This document shows positions 6,651-12,013 of a DNA stretch of 12,013 bases, piece by piece. The notes under the pieces were generated by a model that made no database searches, was not told where the DNA came from, and worked only from the letters and a program-made list of their open reading frames with translations. The stretch is taken from NCBI GenBank assembly GCA_029858545.1, contig JAOUFA010000073.1, forward strand, positions 1 to 12,013. Reading direction: 5' to 3'. Each line of letters begins with the position of its first letter. The stretch's first letter is position 1. The position numbers and the translations under genes are program-made. This DNA is from Betaproteobacteria bacterium. GTDB taxonomy: Bacteria > Pseudomonadota > Gammaproteobacteria > Burkholderiales > SG8-39.

Positions 6651-7496
6651 CTATGCGCGCAGCGCGACGAGGCCCGCGAGCACCGCGACGGTGGCGACGA
6701 GGCGCCGCCGCGTGAAACGCTCGCCGAGGAACAGCGCACCGAGCAGCGCACCGAAAATCACCGAGGTCTCGCGCAGCGCGGCGACCAGCGCGATCGGCGC
6801 CTGCGTCATCGCCCAGAGCGCGATGCCGTAGGAGCCGAGCGTGCATGCGCCGCCGAGCAGCGCGCGCGGCCAATGCCGCGCGAAATAATCCGCCACCGCG
6901 CGGCCGCGATGCAGCGCGAACCAGGCCGGCACCGCGACACCGTTGGCGAAGAAGAACCACAGCGCATAACTCACCGGCTCGCCCGACGCGCGCGCGCCCT
7001 GCGCGTCAATGATCGTGTACGCGGCGACCACCGCGGCGTTGCCGAGCGCGAAACCGAGCGCGCGACGCAGCGCCACCGGGTCGTGCGTGCGCACCGTGGC
7101 GAAGGCGAGCACCCCGGCACAGATCAGCAAAATGCCCAAAGTCTGCGCCGATGGCAGCGATTCTCCGAGCACGAGCGAACCCACCAGCGCGACGATCACC
7201 GGCCCGCCGCCGCGCATCACCGGGTAGGTAAAGGACAGATCGCCCCAACGGTAGGCATCGGCGAGTAGCGCGAAGTAAAAGATATGCACCACCGCCGAGG
7301 CAGCAAGCCAGGGATAGGAGGCCGGCGCCGGCGCCGGTAGCCACACCATCGCGCCGAGCGCGAGCAGCCCCGCCCCCGCAGAAATCGCCGCGGTATCGAG
7401 CTGCTTGTCCGCGCTCGACTTGACGAGCGCATTCCAGCTCGCGTGCAGCATCGCGCCGCCGAGCACCGCGAGGGTGACTGCCAGCGATATTTCCAT
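6651..7496 (-). CDS. EamA/DMT-family membrane transporter
   Basis: This 281-residue inner-membrane protein is almost wholly hydrophobic, with about ten predicted membrane segments in two homologous halves, as in the drug/metabolite transporter superfamily. The N-terminal half begins MEISLAVTLAVLGGAMLHASWNALVKSS; the second EamA repeat starts near residue 145 (ALRRALGFALGNAAVVAAYTI). The C-terminal half carries the typical ETSVIFGALLGALFLGERF signature. Members export small metabolites or amino acids; the substrate cannot be read from sequence. The open frame continues upstream into the pirin gene, so the ATG at 7496 is chosen: it lies 11 bases after the pirin stop and starts directly before the first membrane helix. 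The ribosome site is weak. It is probably co-transcribed with pirin and converges on lysS, with no clear terminator in the 33-base gap. Confidence 0.88.
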   Translation of the reverse strand: MEISLAVTLAVLGGAMLHASWNALVKSSADKQLDTAAISAGAGLLALGAMVWLPAPAPASYPWLAASAVVHIFYFALLADAYRWGDLSFTYPVMRGGGPVIVALVGSLVLGESLPSAQTLGILLICAGVLAFATVRTHDPVALRRALGFALGNAAVVAAYTIIDAQGARASGEPVSYALWFFFANGVAVPAWFALHRGRAVADYFARHWPRALLGGACTLGSYGIALWAMTQAPIALVAALRETSVIFGALLGALFLGERFTRRRLVATVAVLAGLVALRA

Positions 7497-7507
7497 ATCG
7501 TCGGTGC

Positions 7508-8530
7508 TCAGCCCCCGACCTGCTCCACCCGCCCGTCGGCGTGGCGCGCGAAGCGCTCCTGCGCGCGCGGGTGCACCGGCTCGTTGCTCGCGAACGGCCA
7601 GCCGCCGAACCGCGTCTGCTCGTAGTCGAGGAAGGCCTGGCGGATCTCGACCTGCGTGTTCATCACGAACGGGCCGTACTGCGCGACCGGCTCGGCGATC
7701 GGCCTGCCCTGCAGGAGCAGCAGTTCGCATTCGTCCGCGCCGGCTTCGAGGGCCACCTCGCGCTCGGCGCGCAGGCTCACCCCGGCGTGCGACGTCAGTG
7801 CATGCCCGCCGATCCGCATCCCGCTACCGCGAAAGAAGAATACGCGGCGGTTCGTACCCGCCATGGCAGGCGGCAGAGTCCATTGCGCGCCGCTCGCCAT
7901 GCGTATGGTCCAGATCGCCACATCGTGCTCGGGCGCGGCGGCCCAGGACTCGGGCGGGCAGGCCGGCGCGCGCGCCTCGCCGAGCCGTCCCGCGATCACC
8001 GTCACCTCGGTGCGGCGCCCGGCGCCGTCGAACGCCGCGTGCAACGGAACCGCGTGGCGCCACAGCATGGTGAAATGCGGCGCGGCGAATTTCTGCGCGC
8101 GCGGCAGGTTGAGCCAGATCTGAAAGAGTTCGAGCGGATTGGGCGCGTTCGGCTCGCGCAGCGGAAACATCTCCGAATGCACCACGCCGCGCCCGGCGGT
8201 GAGCCACTGCGTGTCGCCGGCACCGAAGCGTGCCGTCGCGCCGAGCGAATCCGAGTGGTCGATATAGCCGCGCCGCACGATGGTCACGGTCTCGAAGCCG
8301 CGATGCGGGTGCTGCGGAAACCCCGGCACCGCATCGCCGTGGTACATGCGCCAGCCGTCCTTGCCCTCGAAGTCCTGGCCCCGCTGCCGGCCGGCGAGCG
8401 ATACCGCGGGCCCCAGCCGCTCGTTTCCTGCCGGGTAGGCGTCATGGTGATAGACGCAAAACAGAAAAGGATCGCTGGTTTCCCACGGGAAGCCCAGCTC
8501 GGCAATGGACAGGACGGCGGCGGCGCTCAT
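7508..8530 (-). CDS. Pirin-family cupin protein
   Basis: Pirins are bicupin metal proteins; bacterial members include quercetin 2,3-dioxygenases (YhhW) and proteins that bind metabolic enzymes. The 340-residue product has the pirin signature HPHRGFETVTIV with metal ligands His74 and His76, then His118 and Glu120 in RGVVHSEMF, completing the expected three-His/one-Glu site. The second cupin and the C-terminal pirin domain end with NTQVEIRQAFLDYEQTRFGGWPF, also typical. The frame stays open upstream to 8785, but that stretch contains the inverted repeats and overlaps the thiolase end. I therefore chose the ATG at 8530, which gives the usual length. There is no clear ribosome site, so the start is less certain than the identity. 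The transporter gene begins 11 bases downstream. The substrate is unknown. Confidence 0.9.
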   Translation of the reverse strand: MSAAAVLSIAELGFPWETSDPFLFCVYHHDAYPAGNERLGPAVSLAGRQRGQDFEGKDGWRMYHGDAVPGFPQHPHRGFETVTIVRRGYIDHSDSLGATARFGAGDTQWLTAGRGVVHSEMFPLREPNAPNPLELFQIWLNLPRAQKFAAPHFTMLWRHAVPLHAAFDGAGRRTEVTVIAGRLGEARAPACPPESWAAAPEHDVAIWTIRMASGAQWTLPPAMAGTNRRVFFFRGSGMRIGGHALTSHAGVSLRAEREVALEAGADECELLLLQGRPIAEPVAQYGPFVMNTQVEIRQAFLDYEQTRFGGWPFASNEPVHPRAQERFARHADGRVEQVGG

Positions 8531-8562
8531 CGGAATCGGCCATAAGAGATCGTTCAATTGCG

Positions 8563-8579
8563 GCAGTCGCGTCGACTGC
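8563..8579. repeat. Short inverted repeat upstream of pirin
   Basis: GCAGTCG (8563-8569) and CGACTGC (8573-8579) pair perfectly with a 3-base loop. It lies 33 bases upstream of the pirin ATG and is one base away from a larger inverted repeat. It could be a regulator site in the pirin leader or part of a structured RNA. Confidence 0.55.
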
Positions 8580-8580
8580 A

Positions 8581-8623
8581 CACGGCAAGGAGAGAGGATA
8601 GAGCAAAGGCGCTCCTTGCCGTG
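8581..8623. repeat. 12-base perfect inverted repeat upstream of pirin
   Basis: CACGGCAAGGAG (8581-8592) and CTCCTTGCCGTG (8612-8623) are exact complements separated by 19 bases. As RNA this gives a 12-pair stem on either strand. No T-run follows, which argues against a simple intrinsic terminator of the thiolase operon. It starts 51 bases upstream of the pirin ATG; with the adjacent 17-base repeat it fills 61 of about 206 intergenic bases. Confidence 0.65.
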
Positions 8624-8710
8624 AAAGCGAGCCATACCCTCTTTCCGCGCTTCGGCAGCGCCTTGCGCGATTGCGCCAAACGAGTAACGCCGAGCGTGAG
8701 GATAGCGAAT

Positions 8711-8730
8711 GGGCGGCCCGAGCGCCGCCC
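8711..8730 (-). repeat. GC-rich hairpin just after the thiolase stop
   Basis: GGGCGGC (8711-8717) and GCCGCCC (8724-8730) pair around a 6-base loop. On the minus strand the stem begins 6 bases after the thiolase stop, and the sequence after it is ATTCGC, not a T-run. It may slow 3' decay or help termination, but it is not a canonical intrinsic terminator. Confidence 0.4.
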
Positions 8731-8736
8731 CGAGGT

Positions 8737-9924
8737 TCAGACCCGCTCGAAGATCGCGGCGATGCCCTGCCCGCCGCCGATGCACATGGTGACAAGCGCG
8801 TAGCGCTTCTGCACGCGCTGCAGCTCGTAGAGTGCCTTGACCGCGAGAATCGCGCCGGTGGCGCCGATCGGGTGGCCAAGCGCGACCGCGCCGCCGTTCG
8901 GATTGACTTTGGTCGGGTCGAGTCCGAGGTCGTGCGTCACCGCCATCGCCTGCACCGCGAAGGCCTCGTTCGATTCGATCACGTCCATGTCGGCGGGCGT
9001 GAGGCCGGCCTTCTCGAACACGCGCTTTACCGCCGGAATCGGGCCCAGCCCCATCAACTGCGGCTCGACCCCCGCGTGCGCGTACGCGACGAGACGCGCG
9101 AGCGGCTTGAGTCCGCGCTTTTGCGCAGCGCCCGCCTCCATCATCACCAGCGCTGCGGCCGCGTCGTTGAGTCCCGAGGCATTGCCCGCGGTCACCGTGC
9201 CGCCCTCCTTCTTGAACGCGGGCTTCAGTTTCGCCATGTCCTCGATCTTCGCATCGCGGCGCACATGTTCGTCGCCGGCGAAGGTCTCGACGCCCTTTCT
9301 GGTCTTCAATTCGACCGGCACAATCTGGCTCTTGAAATATCCCTGCTCGATCGCGCGCGCCGCGCGCAAATGCGATTCGAGCGCGAAGGCGTCCTGCTGC
9401 GCGCGCGTAAAGCCGTACTTCGCGGCGATGTTCTCCGCGGTGATGCCCATGTGGCCGTGGCCGAAGGGGTCGTGCAATGCGCCGACCATCGCATCGACCA
9501 CCGCCGCGTCGCCCATCCTCTGCCCCCAGCGCTGGCTAGGCAGGATGTACGCCGCGCGGCTCATGCTCTCGGCGCCTCCGCCGATCACCACGTCGGTGTC
9601 GCCGAGCAGAATATGCTGCGCCGCCGAAACGATCGCCTGAAGGCCCGAACCGCACAGGCGGTTGACCGTGAGGCAGGGCGTGCCGACCGGCAGTCCTCCG
9701 TCGATCGCCGCGACGCGCGACAGATACATGTCGCGCGCCTCGCCGTGGATCACGCTGCCGAACACCAGGTGGCCGATCGCCCCGGGTTCGATCCCGGCGC
9801 GCGCGACGACCTCCTTCACCACCAGCGCGCCAAGCCGGGTCGGCGCAAGATCCTTCAGCGCGCCACCGAAGTCGCCGATTCCCGTGCGCACACCCGCCAC
9901 CACCACCACTTCACGACCGCTCAT
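8737..9924 (-). CDS. bktB: Acetyl-CoA acetyltransferase / beta-ketothiolase, BktB-like
   Basis: This thiolase condenses two acyl-CoA molecules, or cleaves 3-ketoacyl-CoA, in the cytoplasm; the first step of polyhydroxyalkanoate synthesis. The 395-residue length is standard. The catalytic residues are all present: nucleophile Cys91 in NRLCGSG, His351 in GHPIGATG and Cys381 in CIGGGQG, with the NEAF motif between. From memory the sequence is closer to Cupriavidus necator BktB than to PhaA: the VVVVAGVRTGIGDFGGALKD start, the HxxxARDMYLSRVAA stretch and the VTMCIGGGQGIAAIFER end. It may therefore accept C5 as well as C4 substrates (inference). Its ATG overlaps the rimO stop (ATGA), with GGGAG in the end of rimO as ribosome site, so translation is coupled. 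phaR and phaB lie upstream. Degradative use is a possible alternative. Confidence 0.92.
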   Translation of the reverse strand: MSGREVVVVAGVRTGIGDFGGALKDLAPTRLGALVVKEVVARAGIEPGAIGHLVFGSVIHGEARDMYLSRVAAIDGGLPVGTPCLTVNRLCGSGLQAIVSAAQHILLGDTDVVIGGGAESMSRAAYILPSQRWGQRMGDAAVVDAMVGALHDPFGHGHMGITAENIAAKYGFTRAQQDAFALESHLRAARAIEQGYFKSQIVPVELKTRKGVETFAGDEHVRRDAKIEDMAKLKPAFKKEGGTVTAGNASGLNDAAAALVMMEAGAAQKRGLKPLARLVAYAHAGVEPQLMGLGPIPAVKRVFEKAGLTPADMDVIESNEAFAVQAMAVTHDLGLDPTKVNPNGGAVALGHPIGATGAILAVKALYELQRVQKRYALVTMCIGGGQGIAAIFERV

Positions 9925-11282
9925 GCCACTCTCCCGTAAAGATCGTGCTCATCCGATTTTTCGATGAGCACTTCCGCGAATTCTCCCGCCTGCAACTTCC
10001 TGGCGTGGCGCACGTGCACCACGCCGTCTATCTCCGGCGCGTCCGCCGTGCTGCGCGCTTTCGCGCCGCCCTCTTCCACCGTGTCGACCAGCACCCTGAG
10101 ACGCCTGCCGACCTTCGCCTCGAGACGCGCGCGGCTGATCCTCGCCTGTGCATGCATGAAACGCGCGCGCCGCTCCTCTTTCAGTTCCTCGGCGACCGCG
10201 CCATCGAGTTCGTTCGCCGCCGCGCCGTCGACCGGTGAATAAGCGAAGCAGCCGACCCGGTCGAGCTGCGCCTCATCGAGAAAATCCAGCAGCTCGCCGA
10301 ACTCGGCCTCGGTCTCGCCGGGGAAACCGACGATGAAGGTCGAGCGGATCGCGAGTTCCGGACAAATACGCCGCCAGGCGGCGATGCGCTCGAGCACGTT
10401 CTCCGCATTTGCCGGACGCTTCATGCGCTTGAGTATCCGCGCGCTCGCGTGCTGGAACGGAATGTCGAGGTAGGGCAGCAGCCTTCCCTCGGCCATCAGC
10501 GGAATCAACTCGTCGACATGCGGATACGGATAGACGTAGTGCAACCGCAACCAGGGTGCGCCCGGCAAATCGCCCAGCGCGCGCGCGAGTTCGGTGAGGC
10601 GGGTCTTCATCGGCCGGCCGTTCCAGAAACCGGTGCGGTACTTGATGTCCACACCGTAGGCGCTCGTATCCTGCGAGATGACGAGCAGCTCCCTCACGCC
10701 CGCGTCGACGAGTCTTTCCGCCTCCTGCATCACCTCGCCGAGCGGCCGCGACACCAGGTCGCCGCGCAACGATGGGATGATGCAGAAGCTGCAGCGGTGA
10801 TTGCAGCCTTCCGAGATCTTGAGGTACGCATAGTGCCGCGGCGTGAGCCGGACGCCCTGCGGCGGCACCAGGTCGGTGTAGGGATCGTGCGGCCGCTTCA
10901 AATGGTCATGCACCGCGCGCATCACCGCGTCGGTATCGTGCGGCCCGGTGACCGCGAGCACGCTCGGATGCGCACTGCGCACCATGCCGTCCTTCGCCCC
11001 CAGGCAGCCGGTGACGATCACCTTGCCGTTCTCGGCAAGCGCCTCGCCGATCGCGTCGAGCGACTCCTCGACCGCGGCATCGATGAAACCGCAGGTGTTG
11101 ACGATCACCAGGTCCGCGTCGCGGTAGCTCGCCGAGGTCGCGTAGCCCTCGGCGCGCAGCTGCGTCAGCACGCGCTCCGAATCGACCAGCGCCTTCGGGC
11201 AGCCGAGCGAAACGAAGCCGACGCGCGGCGTGGTTTTGCGCGAGGATTTCCGCACCGTACGACCGCTCGGAAGATCAGGCAT
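9921..11282 (-). CDS. rimO: Ribosomal protein S12 methylthiotransferase RimO
   Basis: RimO is a radical-SAM enzyme that adds a methylthio group to an Asp of ribosomal protein S12. From the ATG at 11282 it has 453 residues. The N-terminal UPF0004 domain carries three cluster-binding Cys (28, 64, 93) in VGFVSLGCPKALVDSE, VNTCGF and VTGCLGA. The radical-SAM domain has Cys160-x3-Cys164-x2-Cys167 (EGCNHRCSFC), and a C-terminal TRAM domain ends in EVLIEKSDEHDLYGRVA. The opening VGFVSLGCPK and the NTCGFID stretch separate it from MiaB. A GTG at 11315 would add 11 residues; both starts have weak ribosome sites, and homologues begin close to VGFVSLG, so I took the shorter form. It lies about 42 bases after phaR and overlaps the thiolase start, so it appears to be a middle gene of the PHA operon. 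Confidence 0.95.
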   Translation of the reverse strand: MPDLPSGRTVRKSSRKTTPRVGFVSLGCPKALVDSERVLTQLRAEGYATSASYRDADLVIVNTCGFIDAAVEESLDAIGEALAENGKVIVTGCLGAKDGMVRSAHPSVLAVTGPHDTDAVMRAVHDHLKRPHDPYTDLVPPQGVRLTPRHYAYLKISEGCNHRCSFCIIPSLRGDLVSRPLGEVMQEAERLVDAGVRELLVISQDTSAYGVDIKYRTGFWNGRPMKTRLTELARALGDLPGAPWLRLHYVYPYPHVDELIPLMAEGRLLPYLDIPFQHASARILKRMKRPANAENVLERIAAWRRICPELAIRSTFIVGFPGETEAEFGELLDFLDEAQLDRVGCFAYSPVDGAAANELDGAVAEELKEERRARFMHAQARISRARLEAKVGRRLRVLVDTVEEGGAKARSTADAPEIDGVVHVRHARKLQAGEFAEVLIEKSDEHDLYGRVA

Positions 11283-11324
11283 CTCGGCGCAGGTCTTCTC
11301 TGCGCCGCATCGCACCGCAGCTCT

Positions 11325-11897
11325 TCACTTATCGGTCTCGCGTTTTCCCGGCGTGGCGGGCGGCGGGAATCCGGGAAACGGAAATCCGGAGAACACGTTG
11401 CGCGCCTGGCTGTGCAGCTGGTCCTGGAACTGCGCGAACATCTTCTGGCTCTGTTCCATGTAGCCCTGCATCAGCGTCTGCATCGCCGGCCCCTGCAGAT
11501 TGACGAACTGCGTCCACATCTCCTGCGAGACGCGCGAGTTGTCGCCGTAGAGCTGACTCGACTGTTCCTCCATCGATTTCTGCATCTCGCGGAAAGCGTG
11601 GATGTTCTTCTCGAGGTAGACGCCCATCAGCCCCTGCATCGCATTGCCGTAGCAGCGGATGAGGTGCGCGAGCAGATCGGAGGAAAACAGCGGCGCACCG
11701 GCCGCCTCCTCCTCGAGGATGATCTGCAGCAGGATCTGCCGGGTCAGGTCCTCGGCGGTCTTCGCATCGACCACCTGGAACTCCTCCTGTCTGATGACCA
11801 TCTGCTTTACGTCGGCAAGCGTGATGTAGCTCGACGTCTTGGTGTCGTACAAGCGCCGGTTGGGGTACTTCTTGATCATGCGCAACTGCGATTCCAT
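11325..11897 (-). CDS. phaR: Polyhydroxyalkanoate synthesis regulator PhaR
   Basis: PhaR is a cytoplasmic DNA- and polymer-binding regulator that represses phasin and its own genes until PHA granules titrate it away. The 190-residue product starts MESQLRMIKKYPNRRLYDT, the hallmark of the PHB/PHA accumulation regulator DNA-binding domain (about 6-65). It continues with the accumulation domain (about 70-165), which is rich in Met, Gln and aromatic residues (AMQGLMGVYLEKN, FREMQKSMEEQ). A Pro/Gly/Phe-rich tail follows (GFPFPGFPPP). The frame is open 17 codons further up, but the ATG at 11897 has a good ribosome site (AAGGGGG) and the family start. It lies 62 bases after phaB and before rimO. I did not see a clear CTGC-N3-GCAG-type PhaR site in the short upstream gap. 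Confidence 0.95.
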   Translation of the reverse strand: MESQLRMIKKYPNRRLYDTKTSSYITLADVKQMVIRQEEFQVVDAKTAEDLTRQILLQIILEEEAAGAPLFSSDLLAHLIRCYGNAMQGLMGVYLEKNIHAFREMQKSMEEQSSQLYGDNSRVSQEMWTQFVNLQGPAMQTLMQGYMEQSQKMFAQFQDQLHSQARNVFSGFPFPGFPPPATPGKRETDK

Positions 11898-11959
11898 CGT
11901 TCCCCCTTGTATCGTCCGTGCCGAAACGCGTATCCGCCTTGCCGGCACCGATTAAACCA

Positions 11960-12013
11960 TCAATACATGTGCTGCCCGCCGTTGATCGAGATGTTCGCCC
12001 CGGTGACAAAGGC
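11960..12013 (-). CDS. phaB: Acetoacetyl-CoA reductase PhaB (last 17 codons; cut by right edge)
   Basis: Only the C-terminal 17 residues are inside the window: AFVTGANISINGGQHMY, then TGA. This is the conserved end of NADPH-dependent acetoacetyl-CoA reductase, a short-chain dehydrogenase that makes (R)-3-hydroxybutyryl-CoA for PHA polymerisation. The TGAxxSxNGGxHM form is typical of PhaB; FabG-type ketoacyl reductases usually end TGxTLxVNGGxxM. Its place 62 bases upstream of phaR matches the common phaB-phaR order in betaproteobacteria. The catalytic Ser-Tyr-Lys lies outside and cannot be checked. Confidence 0.82.
   Translation of the reverse strand, partial: AFVTGANISINGGQHMY

Noticed and set aside
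8531..8785. N-terminal extension of pirin using the open frame upstream
   Set aside because: It would make pirin about 425 residues, run through the inverted repeats and overlap the thiolase end; the family length fits the ATG at 8530.
8671..9939. Plus-strand open frame of 422 codons opposite the thiolase
   Set aside because: Arg/His-rich antisense of a thiolase with complete catalytic residues; no domain recognised.
11918..11948. Inverted repeat GTGCCG/CGGCAC upstream of phaR as a PhaR operator
   Set aside because: Only 6 bases pair across a 19-base loop in GC-rich DNA, and it does not match the PhaR sites I know of.

Overview
The window is a GC-rich chromosomal stretch from a betaproteobacterium, probably of the Burkholderiales/Rhodocyclales/Nitrosomonadales breadth. 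I infer this from the phaB-phaR pair beside a BktB-like thiolase, the prfB-lysS pair, RimO and chemotaxis proteins of betaproteobacterial character, and uniform GC-rich codon use. There are no tRNA or rRNA genes, insertion sequences, phage genes or CRISPR arrays. Eleven protein genes are supported, two of them cut by the window edges.

Region 1 (about 1-3430, minus strand) is the start of a chemosensory operon. In transcription order it holds a short membrane chemoreceptor with no periplasmic sensor, a CheY response regulator, a small STAS-domain protein and CheA, whose catalytic half lies beyond the left edge. Two features stand out. The receptor ends with a CheZ-like Asp-x-x-x-Gln helix and a terminal Phe tail, beside its own cheY. 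CheA carries two 24-residue motifs that look like the c-di-GMP-binding MshEN motif.

Region 2 (about 3430-3990) is a divergent non-coding spacer with an AT-rich receptor-proximal end, a hairpin and a clear TATAAT box just before prfB.

Region 3 (3993-6617, plus strand) is translation: prfB (RF2) with its classic autoregulatory +1 frameshift at codon 28, followed 2 bases later by lysS.

Region 4 (6651-8530, minus strand) holds an EamA/DMT transporter and a pirin, closely spaced and probably co-transcribed. Upstream of pirin is an intergenic stretch with strong inverted repeats.

Region 5 (8737-12013, minus strand) is polyhydroxyalkanoate metabolism: the last codons of phaB, then phaR, rimO and a BktB-like beta-ketothiolase. 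The rimO stop overlaps the thiolase start. Thiolase and PhaB would supply (R)-3-hydroxyacyl-CoA for polymer synthesis and PhaR would regulate granule formation; RimO is a ribosome-modification enzyme placed between them.
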